Shown in pieces: positions 1-10,769 of a stretch of 30,182 nt of DNA (position 1 is the first letter of the stretch; the number at the start of each line of letters is the position of its first letter). The stretch spans positions 1 through 30,182 of the forward strand of contig WELB01000358.1 of assembly GCA_009602725.1 (NCBI GenBank), in the 5' to 3' direction. The notes below the pieces were generated by a model. It searched no databases. It worked only from the letters and a program-made list of their open reading frames with translations, and had not been told where the DNA came from. The DNA is from Spirogloea muscicola (Eukaryota > Streptophyta > Zygnematophyceae > Spirogloeales > Spirogloeaceae). The position numbers and the translations under genes are program-made.

Positions 1-5
1 CCCCA

Positions 6-7
<2 letters not shown>

Positions 8-49
<42 letters not shown>
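8..49. repeat. (GGC)n trinucleotide microsatellite
   Basis: Fourteen consecutive GGC/GGT units, with a single GGT interruption, lie at the left edge of the window. The tract is open in all frames as poly-Gly, poly-Ala or poly-Arg, so it gives no evidence for coding by itself. It may be the end of a low-complexity stretch continuing beyond the window. Confidence 0.9.
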
Positions 50-860
50 TTCCTAGCGCACATTCGGCGGTGCTCGCAGAGGCAGCGAGCCCGCGTGCGG
101 ATCACGCTGACAGCCGTGCTTGCCCTGGCCGGAATTGCCGCTCTGCTGTCGTCCAGCAGCGGTGCGGCATCTCCAGCGCGCTGGGTGCTGCGCGCTGGCG
201 GAGTCGCTGGCCAGCGACGGGCCGGCGAGCTTCTGCTCCGCCGGCGGCTTGCTGCTGCCACCATCGTCTGCCGCCGCAAGCTTGCGGCGTGCGAGGAGGC
301 TGCCAACCGGCCCTGCCCCCCAGGTCAGCTGAGGTCCTGTCCTCTTACCCTCCTGCAGCCTCCGCAGCGTGCGGGCGCGCCACGAATTCATCGTGCACGC
401 GCTTAAGTTGCCCTGGCCAATCCTCAGGTAGCAGAACGGCAGCCCATGAAGGCAGAGGAGAGCAGTGGCCTGCAAGAAGAATGGGGGGCAGCGCTGGCTG
501 CCCGCCCCTCAACTGTACAGCGCTGCAGCTGATGTGCAAGGAAGCCGAGCTGGCCCTCGCGCGGCCCTCTGCAACGGGCAGCGGCGGTGCGCAGCCCTCG
601 CCTGCTGGTCCCCTCTCCTTGATCACACTGTTCACCTCATTCAATCCTGACGTGCGCCTGCTGACAATGTCAGCACTAGGAGCCCTGCTCATGGGCGCAG
701 GAAGGACAACCGAGGAGGGTGGAGGCACCGAGGTCGCAAATTGCGAGCCATATGGCATGCTGTCCCACAACCGCTGCATCTGCCCGGCTCTCATGGAAGG
801 TCCAGCTCGGCATTTGCCCCTTCCCCCCCCCACCACTCCCCCTCTCCCCCTCCTCCCTGC
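50..860 (+). other. GC-rich segment left of the N; possible exon with signal-anchor-like helix, unrecognised
   Basis: No gene is recognised. One plus-strand frame, open from the window edge to a stop near 406, encodes an Arg-rich stretch followed at about 95-160 by a hydrophobic run (LTAVLALAGIAALL), the layout of a type II signal anchor. It then becomes Arg/Ala-rich and reaches a possible donor CAG|GTCAGC near 324. A second plus frame at about 610-690 reads SLITLFTSFNPDVRLL, which faintly recalls the start of some algal glycosyltransferase-like proteins. These two pieces would need splicing to be joined. The high GC content keeps several frames open, so chance is a real alternative. The segment is separated from the rest of the window by an N. 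Confidence 0.25.
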
Positions 861-861
861 N
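861..861. other. Ambiguous base N, possible scaffold join
   Basis: A single N sits between a C-rich tract (about 823-860) and the first unit of the telomere-like array. It could be one ambiguous call in a difficult tract or a collapsed gap. Its position exactly at the array edge favours a join between unrelated contigs. Confidence 0.6.
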
Positions 862-976
862 AAACCCTAAACCCTAAACCCTAAACCCTAAACCCTAAAC
901 CCTAAACCCTAAACCCGAAACCCTAAACCCTAAACCCTAAACCCTAAACCTCAACCCTAAACCCTAAATCCTAAAC
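862..976 (+). repeat. Telomere-type (CCCTAAA)n array
   Basis: Twelve head-to-tail 7-mers span 865-948. Eleven are exact CCCTAAA and one is CCCGAAA (914-920), followed by drifting units (CCTCAA, CCCTAAATCCTAAA). This is the Arabidopsis-type telomere repeat (TTTAGGG on the other strand), not the 8-mer TTTTAGGG of Chlamydomonas. Reading CCCTAAA on the plus strand is the orientation expected at the left end of a chromosome. It is therefore either a true terminus joined to foreign sequence at 861 or an interstitial telomeric tract. Confidence 0.95.
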
Positions 977-1052
977 CCTCAACCCTCAACTCAGACCCCA
1001 AACGCCAAAACCCCAGACCCCAAACCTGAAAACCTTAACCCTTAATCCTAAA
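977..1052 (+). repeat. Degenerate telomere-like repeat, subtelomeric decay
   Basis: The array fades into variants such as CCCTCAA, CCCCAAACG, CCCCAGA and CCTTAACCCTTAATCC. The phase of about 7 bases is partly kept. Gradual loss of identity moving right (inward) is typical of the internal edge of a telomere. Confidence 0.8.
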
Positions 1053-1165
1053 AAGCTAGAAGTGGAGAAGGAGACTCGAAACATGGCCTTGTCAAGGTAG
1101 GCCATGGAGCTGTTTTTGCTTATGAACACACGACGGAAATGTTTGCATTGCTTTGCGTTGCTCTG

Positions 1166-1256
1166 CAACCCTGAACCCTGAATCCTGAACCCTGAATCCA
1201 GACCCCAAACCCTGAATCCAGACTCTAAACCCCAAACCCCAGGTCCCAAACACCGT
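1166..1256 (+). repeat. Second degenerate telomere-like patch (CCCTGAA variants)
   Basis: After about 110 bp of unrelated sequence, 6-8-base units of the CCCTGAA, TCCTGAA, CCCCAAA and CTCTAAA type reappear. They use the same strand orientation as the first array. This is consistent with subtelomeric sequence seeded by telomere repeats. The apparent minus-strand protein here (Gly/Phe/Val/Trp-rich repeats) is an artefact of the repeat. Confidence 0.75.
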
Positions 1257-2716
1257 AGATAGCTCATCAGATGCTTTTATGTGCAAAGCATTATGAAGTA
1301 ACACATCTGCATTGTGACTGTGGCTGCTAAGTCTGTCAGCTTTCTTAGGTTGACCTGCCGGTACTCCCTTGACCACAACAAAGATTGCATGCCGTGGGCA
1401 TGTTGATGAGGGTGCATGCACCTTAACTACCTTTGGCATCGTCCTGTGACCAGGTAGTGGCAATGCTCCAAGGAGAGTTCAACACAGATGCGCTGGGGGT
1501 TGAAGAGCATGTTGTATTGTGGTGCCGATGTAGGCCTGGCTCAGAGTCAGTACCATCTGATGACTTCGTTGCGAGGTCGCGCCTGCCTCTGCCCCTACAA
1601 GGGGATCAATCAAGCTCTGAGACTGCAGCTGCATGCTGCTGCCTCCCTCATAACGGGCAAGGGCCTACACTGGAACAGGGCACAAAGCTACCATACAGTG
1701 TTTTAGCTTATTGGGCTGACTTTATAGGTTGGATGCGAGAGTTTGAAAGCTTCAACCTATGTGGCGTCCAACTCGCCATGTAAGCAGCTCCGTGGTAGAC
1801 CATGGGTCATTCACCATCATATTCACTAGTTAGCTTATCTTGTTGAGCCGTCATGCATAGTCTGCCTTAGACCTCAGAGTCCGTGGCAAACGACGTAAGA
1901 AGACGGGTCAGTGACACAACATTCATTGGCTTCCAGAACTGCAGTGGCATCGTCACAAGTGGCAGTGCAAAGCCAGCATAAGGCTTGGCCACTGTGGACT
2001 GGCTAGGCCAGGCAGGCATGCGTAGAAGTCTGCATATAACGCCTGAGCAGGTAAAGCAGTGAGGCACCCACTGCCTCTCTGTATTTACGTCTGCCTCCCC
2101 GGTCACCCTAAGCACAGTGAAGCAAGTGCACCCAATAGTATCAAGCACGCCTGGCGAGTTACTGAGGCCTGGGAGTCAGCCGTGGTCAATTGTCATCGTC
2201 ATTTTGTGTGCCGACCCGATTGGGTCGGTGCTTGTGGTAGTCACGCACATGCGCACAACAATCGAGGCCAGCTCTTGACTAGTGTCTCTGCAAGAGCACC
2301 GAATCCGAGCATTGCCGCGACCTCACAAGGAATACATGAGCCTGGACGAAGGTTTGTGCTGAAAGCGTGGTGGCTGCAGTGGCGGTGCATCTCCGTGTCT
2401 CTCGCTATGCGTAGCCGGAGCTGCGCGCCCAGCCAAGGACGCACGTGCAAAGAGTGGCCACCGCGGGTGAATCATGGGCTTGCAGGCGGAGCCAGGCCTG
2501 GGGCAGAGGCTGAGGACGGCAAAGCGGCAGCTTCAGCAGCTGCGCAGCCGTGGGGACGGGACGGGAGTGCAAGTGCGACGGCTACAGTCGCCAGCAGTCG
2601 CCAGTCGCCAGGCAATTTCCGGGCGCCCCAAAAATGGAAAAGTCTTTGCACAAGCCCCAGGCCAGCCAGAAGCCGAGGCATGGGAGCCGTGCCTAGTGTT
2701 ATGCTAATACTCGTAA
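1257..2716. other. No recognisable gene
   Basis: Only short open frames in both directions are present, none with recognisable family motifs or supported splice sites. A perfect 7-bp inverted repeat, CCGACCC/GGGTCGG with a 4-base loop, lies at 2211-2228. The part next to the telomere-like patch is best regarded as subtelomeric intergenic DNA. Confidence 0.6.
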
Positions 2717-3285
2717 TACTGTGCTACTGTGCCACCCGGTGGAGGACCACGGCCCTTGGTTGATGTCGTCCTCACGGACGCATACGAAGGTCCGGCAACG
2801 ACCCACATCGCTGGCCATGCAGTGGGCAGTGCAGAACAAAGAAAGCTGCAGCACAACATCGACTACCCCCACTGCTATCAGCTGCAGCTGCCAGCTGCAG
2901 TCGATATCCTTGGCTGTATAGGTCCTCGATTCCACTCTCTCCTGTGGAATCTAGTATGTTGCCAATCTAGGCTATGCATGACGTACAGATGTGCTTCCAG
3001 CCGAGATGGGCTTGCCAACTGCGTATCTGTCGTTCTTGCGCAGTCAAGTGTCGGCCTGTTTGCAGCGTTCTCAGGCTCATGCTTTGCTCCAAAATGCTGG
3101 ACGAGCTCTAGTTGGTGGCAGAAGGGCTTGGAATTCGCCATCTGGTGTCCAGTCATCGACTCGCGACCTGTATGTGTTGACCCTTGTATGACGAGCGGGC
3201 AATGTGCAGTGGGTAATGTACGTCATCAGATGAGCTTGCCATTGTACTTGGCCACTTTGGCCTTCGATTGTATGAATACACGAAA
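2717..3285 (+). mobile_element. 5'-truncated LINE fragment (family A), C-terminal domain and 3' tail
   Basis: The plus strand encodes the nuclease-like part of the LINE polyprotein: GGPRPLVDVVLTDAYEG at about 2741-2790, then a charged QRKLQH segment and LPAAVDILGCIGPRFHSLL. A frameshift follows near 2960-2990, and the reading continues in another frame with LPAEMGLPTAYLS, VSACLQRSQAHAL and a C-terminus DLYVLTLV-stop near 3190. The last residues differ from the usual LTRGY. The 3' tail runs to about 3283 and includes the family stem-loop TTGGCC-ACTTT-GGCC at 3248-3262. The copy is decayed and cannot be active. It matches minus-strand copies near 4.6, 10.8 and 23.7 kb. Confidence 0.85.
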
Positions 3286-4564
3286 GATTCCCTCGTGCAG
3301 TGCAGCACCAAACCACGCCCATGGCCATGTCCATGCTCCTCTTTACCGCCTCACTTCGCATCAAGAAAAGACTGCTGAACGCTATGAGATCACAAAATCG
3401 GACCCAGGCCCTTGGCCACCATGCCCTTGGCCACCATGTCGCTGAGCAACTTGTTGAGCAGGCCTTTCCTTTCATGAAGTCTTATTCACGTCTTGTCCTG
3501 ACGCAGGCGTGTCAGCCTTCTCGCCTGATCCTTAACAATCACCACAAATTACTCACAGACTGCACACAGTATATATGTTTTCACCCTCAATTTTGGTAAG
3601 ATTGTCGAGATAATAGCCCCCTTGGATAGATGTTAGAACCGCGTACATAGCCTTGACTTGGACCACGTCACAGTGCTAATGCAGGCGTTTGAACGGGGTA
3701 GACTCGTTCGGGGCGCGCAGCCCCAGCTACATTGTCTTTGTCATACGCAAGTCGATTTGCTGAGCACAATTCCCCCGAAAGTGACTGCAAAATGCAGTAA
3801 GTAGTCATCAGAGTGCGCGCATCTGTGGACCTGCGCTTCAGCAGTAAGTTTGATTCAGCTATATCTCGCACATAAAAGGGTCCATCGTTTGAGTTGTAAA
3901 GGAAGTAGTTGCTAGTGTATTGCAGCCAGCTCCTACTCGGGCTGGGGACCTCATTCTTGGCTATGTCGCACGCTCTGGGTCAACTGTGAGAAATGCCGCT
4001 GTCCCGGAGGCTATGTGCCAGGCTCTGTTTCAGCAAGGCAGACCATTAGACAAGTATGTGCAAGTATACATGCACACTAGAAGAAAGCTAGATAATTTTC
4101 ATGATTCCTCTGCTACTTGATACTATGCAGGCTCGGCTCTCGAATCCTCAGCATAGCTGCTTCTTGTCCTATCGTCACAGTGAGCAGGTCATTAACTGTG
4201 GACTCGCAATACACTTGGACCGTTCACAAGCTTCTGGCCGACAAGATTTCTATGCTTGTGACTTCTTCCCCAATTCTGTCCCGGGTAACCCCCCAGCTCC
4301 AGAAGTGCATGACAATCACAGTCCACTGTGTATGCTGGGCCGTGTCTGGCTTATATAAGCACAATAGCTTAAGGGGGGCCAATCCCACTCGGCCAGACTC
4401 CACTGCTTTTGCTCATTCGCTCTCAGGTGATAATAGCATCTTGAAACCACGACACAGCGTAGCTGCATGTGTACTGATCAGTTTCTGGCTCGCAAAGGGG
4501 GAGAGGGCGGAGCGGGGGGTGCGGGGGACAGATACAAATTGTGTAATGAGTGACAGGGGGATTG
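3286..4564. other. No recognisable gene; short CCCTTGGCCACCATG duplication
   Basis: Moderate-GC sequence with only short open frames and no family motif. A 15-bp unit is directly duplicated at about 3408-3437. Nothing else is supported. Confidence 0.6.
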
Positions 4565-5190
4565 ATTGGCCTACGTCTTAGACTAGACAAGCACATCTAC
4601 AGATGTACATTACTTGCTGCGTACAAGACTCGCTCAGTAACTACAGGTCAGCAAGTAGAAGTCGCTGTGTGATATTTAAATGCGGGACAGCAGATACAAG
4701 TCTTCTGCCCTCAACGAATCTTGCCCTGTTTTTTGGGGCAAAGCATGCTGCATACTGGCTGATACACGGCGCGCAAGTTCTGACATATGCAGCCGGCAAG
4801 CCCATCTCAGCCGGAAGCACATCCTCACGTCGTGCACGTGGTGCATATCCTAGACTAGCAACACTCTTGGATAGGTATGGAAAAGAGGACAAATGTAGCC
4901 ATAGATGTTGACTGCGGCTGGTAGGAGGTGATCACAGTGGGGGTAGTCGAAGTGACGATGCATTTCTCTGCTCTGCGCTAGACACTGCGTGGCCAGCAAT
5001 GTGGGTCGACGCAGGACCCTTTATATGCTTCCGTAACAACCATATCAACCAAGGCACGTGGTCCTCCGATGGGTCGTACACACACAATGTCTAGGTTGCG
5101 ACGGTGATGGCGTCCCTGGACGTCTGTGGTGATTGGGGTAGGGGTGGGGTAAGCGGCGGGGGCAGGAGCAGGCGAGCAATTGGACATTCG
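4565..5190 (-). mobile_element. 5'-truncated LINE fragment (family A)
   Basis: The minus strand encodes GGPRALVDMVVTEAYKG (about 5030-5080), preceded by the ITTDVQGRHHRR segment also seen in the copy near 11.3 kb. After several frame breaks it encodes SLGYAPRARREDVLPAEMGL and further recognisable but scrambled C-terminal sequence. The end of the coding part, GTTACTGAG just after a degenerate DLYVLTRG region, lies near 4634. The 3' tail resembles family A, but half of the GGCC stem-loop is missing. This is one of the more decayed copies. Confidence 0.8.
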
Positions 5191-6525
5191 GCTGAAGCTA
5201 TCTAACAGTAATACCCCTGTGCCGTAAGATTGCGCAAGAGTGTCATGGGGAGAACCAGCAGCACACTACACCAACTTCACGAAGAGTAACACAAGCACGC
5301 TTGACAAGTGGAAGAGTATGGTGTATAGCAGCTTACCTGGGAAATTGCATTATTTGGCTTGTGCAAGGGGTCCTTCAGGTGTAAAAGTCTGTGTACATTG
5401 TGTGACCAACCTTTTGCGCATTGCAGCTGCGCAGGAGCAGCACAACTTGAGTCTTCTGATCTGCCTTCAGTCCTGCAGAGTGCCTTCTTCAACAGCTCCA
5501 TTCATCTGCAGCTCCTAATGCTGAACTTATCGATAATGGCGAAGCCACCAACAACAGCATCGACAGTGTGTTGCCCGCCTCATATCTCCTCATGTTATGA
5601 CGTTAAAATATAACATCAGTTGATCGAATGAAAACACGCACTTGTTGCTATCTGAAGGACTGGTCATGATGTTCCAGATTGTCCAGGCCTGCCACATTGT
5701 CTCCTGCGACTTACAGGACGATGCTTCAGCAGGCTTTCTTGTGAAGGTTATGACCCTGCTATGCATGGCTGTACATGAAACTCGTGAATCTTATGACTGC
5801 TGAGCGTCCCAAAGAATAGTTCCATGTTGCAACACTGTCCGAGGCAGCACCAGTGCTGCAAGGGACCGTTCACCGTTCAAGCATAAACACTGTCTGGATC
5901 TGACGACAATTTATGAACCCATGTTCTACTTCTTGGAACTAGATCTTTGTTAGCACGAAGATTGCATGGCCCTTCATATTGTTGCCATTAACTGCCAAGT
6001 GATCGCAGGTTGTCACCTCTCAAGGCTTCAAGGGATGCATGGGACGTCTGAGGAATAGCAGGTCACCATTGACATATGGCATGCCAAGCTGTTTGCCTGG
6101 GCCCCCCTCCCCACTTTCTTGAGCTGATCTCCACATCAACCACCCTCTTGTTCTAGCAGTGCCAGTGATTCAATTCCAGGTATCAGTTGACCTGCTCATT
6201 TCCCTGCTGGGCTTGCCTTTGCCCTGCAGGTAAGTCTGCTTCAGGCTGCTCTGTACTCTGGAAGCCAGGTCAAGGAGCAGCTGGATGTGCCCCCAGCGAG
6301 ACACACACTGCCTGCCTCCATGAGCGCAGGCATGGTTAATTAGCATCCACCCTGACTCATGGTAGACAAGGACGGCCCCCCACTGTGCTGGAGCCATCAC
6401 TTGCACGCGCAAGTGAGCGCAGGTCCTCCAAAGTTGCGGGTTGGCACAGAAAGGGTCAGGTGAGTGGCTGCTGGCGAGGGACAATTACTAGCTGCTGCGG
6501 TCGGTACTTGAGCTTGTCAAAAACC
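5191..6525. other. Intergenic; region downstream of the PIP kinase
   Basis: No conserved coding sequence was found. Open frames are short and lack motifs. The right part may contain the 3' untranslated region of the minus-strand PIP kinase gene, whose stop codon is at 6526-6528. Confidence 0.6.
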
Positions 6526-9500
6526 TCACACTGTTTGCAGATGTTGTGAACATGCAGAGGTGGCAGGCTTTCCTGCAGATAGAGGGTGCTCAGGACCTGG
6601 TAAGCCAACACAAGTCGTGGCAGCTGGATCTGGAAAAGTGATGGCCACAAAGTGCTGGAAGCGCCTCGCGTACAGGAGCGGGTCGACGGCAGAGATCGAG
6701 TTGGCATTGTACTGGAGCGATTTCAAGGCATGCTCCACTTTCTTCGACACGTTGTATCGCTGCAAACCAGAAAGCCAGACTGTGAATGCTCTTTATATGT
6801 CCAGCATTGTCAGGCATGTGCATGTTGCAACTGACAAGGAGGAGCAATTGAGGCAGTCAGCACAGCATTGCTTGTCTGCATACAGGACTGTGTCAAAGGA
6901 AACCAGCTTCAGAAACCTAGCACCCCAGCTTCATGCACCTGCAGGATGTCAATGATGCCCATGCAGAGGACAACTTCCTTTGCATCTGCCTGCCCCAAGT
7001 TTGCAACTGGGAGGCCGCTCCAACTGTCTAAGCGAACAGCTGTGGCCCGCATGTTTTGTCCGAGCTGAGTCTCCCTGTACAAGCCCCAACCGGACAGCTG
7101 TGGGCTCCCATAGCACCGCTCGGTGCCCCTCAACGGGCTTCGTGCCTGCAACATGCGACCAGGAGGCACAGGATATGTTCCAGATCCCACCTCCATTGAA
7201 TACTTACTGCATGCCTAAATTTAGTACCCCCAAGAAGAGACTGACTGTGGCATTTGTGCTGCCTATATTGAGCAGCGTGGTTCTTGTGAGTGACTGAAGC
7301 GTGTGTGGTGGATGAGGACTGAGACCTGAGAAGCGCTGCCTGCCTGCTGCCTGAACATATCCTCTCGTTGCGACAAGCCTTCGGCCTTGTCCGTGAAGGA
7401 AGGTCCATGGGGCGTTGTGTCTGACTGCGGCAACTCACCTGGTGACAATACTCAATGCACAAATTTTTTACTGGGAAGCTCAAGCAGAGCCAGTGACAAG
7501 TACATTGAGCTAACAAGGCTGACACTGATGCTGTTTGAGCTGGCAAGGCTGACACTGATGCTGCAGGGAGAGGCCAAAGTGAGCATACGAGTACAGTTGA
7601 AAACAGTAATTGCCAATCACGTGGAGGGAGGACCGATTACCATTGGCTTGCCGGCTGCCCACAACCAAGGTGCTGGTGGTATTGTCAGCGCTGCTAAACT
7701 GCTCCAATGCCGTAGCATGCGTGGCAGATGGGTTGATGGAGAAGGGCGAGGGCTGACAGTGCTGCTTGGTGGCCATGTCATGGACGCCCAGCAGCAAGCT
7801 GTAGTCCATTATCTGTTGCTCCTCCAGAAACCGGCAGTCATGCTCTATTTGGCTGCAGTCCACAGAAGGCCGGTCTGACAAATGAGACATAAATACGGCC
7901 ATGCATGGCAGATGTATGAGGTAAGAGCACTGAGCAACTTGTACAAGCACACCCTGCACTCAGTCTCCTGCAGTGTATAGCAATGGGGCAACCACAACTC
8001 CAGTCTGTTTCCCCCAAGTTAGAAGAGCTCAGGGATCGAGCTGCTCAGTTGAGATCAGCGGTGTAGTGTTCAGGGTCCAAGGTCCATGTTGAGCTGATGC
8101 TACTTCAGGGTGTTGGTCAGTCACCTTAGCAGTGGCTCTCGCCAGCTATCGTGGAGGACAAATGCGTGCTCCAGGTCCAGGTCCTTGAGGGTGGTCGTCT
8201 CATCAATCTCAAACTTGTTGGCAGAGCGGCCCTGGCTTGAGCCCTTGAGGTCGTAACGCCGGTCCACCGGGAGCTCCGGAGCAAACAAGTGGCCGGTCAC
8301 CACAAAGCGCACCTGCTTCAAGGCATGCGCCAATCACATCATCATACAGGCCGCCCTTTCTCGACTTCGGGGGCTCCAGTGGGGCACCTGAGATGGATAG
8401 CAAGCATGTCTGCTGCAGTGCTAGGTGCCGAGGCCAGGAAGCTCCGTACTCTTCGTCCGCCATGGGCCTTGATCTGGTGGAGGCCAAAGAATCTGGTTAG
8501 CAGCGTGCTCTCGTGCAACCGAAGGTGGGTGAGGTACGCCGCCAGCATGGCAAGCAACACCTGCAGCAAGCACAACAAGAGAGCTTCATGCTACAAGGAG
8601 CGTGCTCGTGCGAGCCGAGCGCGTCACCAGCAGTGGGCAAGACCTTGTCCACTTAACAAAGGTAGGAGAACGGGCTCGGCTTAGAGCGAGCATGAGATGG
8701 AAGCTGGGACTGGCAGCTAATGCGCTTTGTGCTGACGCTGGCCCTCGGCATCCACTGCTGTCTTCACCTTGACCTCTGCTTTCCGCATGGTCTTGATGAT
8801 GAAGCGGTCGTCGTGGGAGACATAGAAGATGGAGCCAGACTTGCCAGGGGAGGACAGTTCTCGCAGCGCGCCATCACCGCAGATGGAGAGCATGTAATCT
8901 GAGGGATCGACGCACGAGATCTCCTGGAGATGCCTGGCGGAAGTACAAACCCAGGATCTAGCTAGGGGTCAGTGCTCTAGGGTTTGGGAAAGTGCAGGTT
9001 CTGCTATCGGGGCCTCCACAGGCTGCTGAGTGCACCTGAAAACTGCCGGGGCATATTCCTTCCAGACAAAGCTGGGAGCCTCATGAGGTGGCGTCCTGGA
9101 CGTGCCCTGACGCGGGAACGTCAGCTTGGCATCCGCCCGCCTCTCAAAGTCTGCCGGCACCAGGGGCTGCGGCGCTGCTTGTGCCCTGCGCCCCACCGTG
9201 TACCTATGCACCAGCCCAGGACCACAGAGGCACAACCAGGGGGATCTCACGACTGGCTCCCACGGATGCATAGGTGGTCATCATTGGCGTCCGCTGCACA
9301 GCCAGGACCGGCAGCGCACATCGATGACCTCCTGCTCATGTCCTGCTCAAGGATGAAGCGGACTCACCGGATCCCCAGCTGCAGGCTCAGCATGAGGTCG
9401 TAACTCCGGTGGCCCTTGTAGATCGTCTCGCCCAGCCGCTTCACCTCCCTCGCGCTCCGCCGCGAGCCCCTGGGCTTGCTGGAGCGCCTGCTGCCAGGAT

Positions 9501-9942
9501 CCGCGGCAGAGGACACACAGCGGGTATCCTCCTCGTCGTGCTCCCGCAGGGGGGACTGGGAGGGCAGCGGCAGGCTCCCTGGCCCTGGTGGGAGGTGCCA
9601 GCTTGCGAGAATCAGCAGCTCCCAAGAGCGACAGCGCCTCAGCGCTAGCCAGTACCAAGGCAAGATGGAGGAGTCAACTGGCAAACCACAGAGAAGCCCC
9701 GATGCAGTCCCCTGCCGTGGTGCTGGCGGCTCGCTGCGAGTGGGGGACCGAGCTCGTTCTAGCTGCAGACCTGCGTCCCAGGAGTGAGCAGATGCCTCGG
9801 GCCCCTGCCGGAGCGCATGACCTCCCTCACCAGAGCTGAGCTCCCTATCCCTGGCTCCCTCACGGACGATCAGGCCGTGGGGAGAGTAGCCGTGCCCCTG
9901 CCAGGGTGCGCAGCTCACGGAGTCAGAGCCGTGCGCGCCCAA
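6526..9942 (-). CDS. PIP5K: Phosphatidylinositol-4-phosphate 5-kinase-like PIP kinase, multi-exon
   Basis: This PIP kinase would phosphorylate phosphatidylinositol phosphate, normally PI4P to PI(4,5)P2, at membranes. Exons on the minus strand: at least 9445-9368 (ends [12 protein letters not shown]), 9203-9036 (YTVGR ... [12 protein letters not shown]), 8933-8768 ([11 protein letters not shown], glycine-rich loop SSPGKSGS, catalytic lysine in FIIKTMRK), 8560-8450 ([18 protein letters not shown]), 8312-8125 ([34 protein letters not shown]), 7852 onward ([20 protein letters not shown]), about 7074-6939 ([21 protein letters not shown]) and 6759-6526 ([28 protein letters not shown]). Junctions from 9368 to 7852 and 6939/6759 keep GT-AG sites and codon phase. 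The donor of the MDYSLL exon and the acceptor of the next are unresolved. The frame is open to 9942, but the true start is unknown. No MORN repeats were seen. Introns are 100-270 bp. Confidence 0.95.
7507..7563. repeat. 30-bp tandem duplication in PIP kinase exon 6/intron region
   Basis: The segment GAGCT..CAAGGCTGACACTGATGCTG occurs twice with a 30-bp period (7507-7533 and 7537-7563). On the minus strand it repeats the peptide QHQCQPC in frame at the end of the open frame that follows [10 protein letters not shown]. Because this lies after the likely splice donor, it may be intronic. Confidence 0.8.
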
Positions 9943-10547
9943 GGCTCCGGGACGGATCCACGCGACAGGAGGCGGGAGTCAGAGTAGGCACCTGCCCAGC
10001 ACCGTTGCGCTGCTCGGCAGTGGCCGCAGGAGCACTGTCGGCCGCTTTGAGGGCTTCGTGACCACCTGAGGCACTCAGCTGCAGCTGCGGCGCGAGACAG
10101 GGCGGCTCCACGCGTCACACGTGCAGCCATCTGCACAGGATCCAGGCCGGAGGCAGTCCTCCGCCTGTCCCACCACGCAGCCGGGCTGCAGCGGGAGGGG
10201 CGGCAGGGGCGGCAGGGTGGTGGCAGGGCGCACCCTGGCAATAGCGGTGGCGTGCTTGAAGGCCGCGCCACCTGCGCCGGCGGCGGCAGCGGGGGTGGCG
10301 GCGGAGGCACCGCCGAGCGGGGGGAGGGGCGGGGGGGGCAGCTCGTCCGGCGGCAGGTGGTGGACCTGGCCTTGTGGCATGGCCAAGCCCGGGGCGGGAG
10401 GGAGCACCGGCAGCTGCGGCAGCCGCCGCTGGGGAGGCGCGCGGTGCTCATCAAGTGAGGGAGGCAACGGTTCATGCCCGTCACGAAGAAAGTTCCAACA
10501 GGGGCTAAACCGACGAATCCAGCCCACAGTCTAGGTCCATACTGCAT
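9943..10547 (-). other. Pro/Ala-rich open sequence, possible N-terminal exon of the PIP kinase
   Basis: Upstream of the kinase exons the minus strand holds long open frames. One is Pro-rich (LPPDELPPPPLPPLGG) and open over about 10075-10527. No MORN repeat or other domain is visible. It may encode a disordered N-terminus of the PIP kinase, or be 5' UTR or a shadow of GC-rich DNA. No start codon can be chosen. Confidence 0.35.
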
Positions 10548-10769
10548 TGACAGACGATGACGACTCAGGCCCCAAAAGCGGCTGCTGGTATCAAAAGAGC
10601 GGCTGTGAAAGCCAGCCAGAAGCCCAGTCAGATCAGGGAAGCAACTGATCAGTAAGCACTGCCACTCAGTAGCCCCTGGACAGCAGCTGCAAGTGGGACG
10701 GAAAAAGCAGCCGGAAGACCCACTTCCAGGAGTCCAGCTTCTCTGACCTGAGGCTGCTTAGCGAGCAGA

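Noticed and set aside
70-870. 266-codon plus-strand frame running into the telomere repeat
   Set aside because: It crosses the N and enters (CCCTAAA)n; the Cys/Ala/Arg-rich composition is that of a shadow frame.
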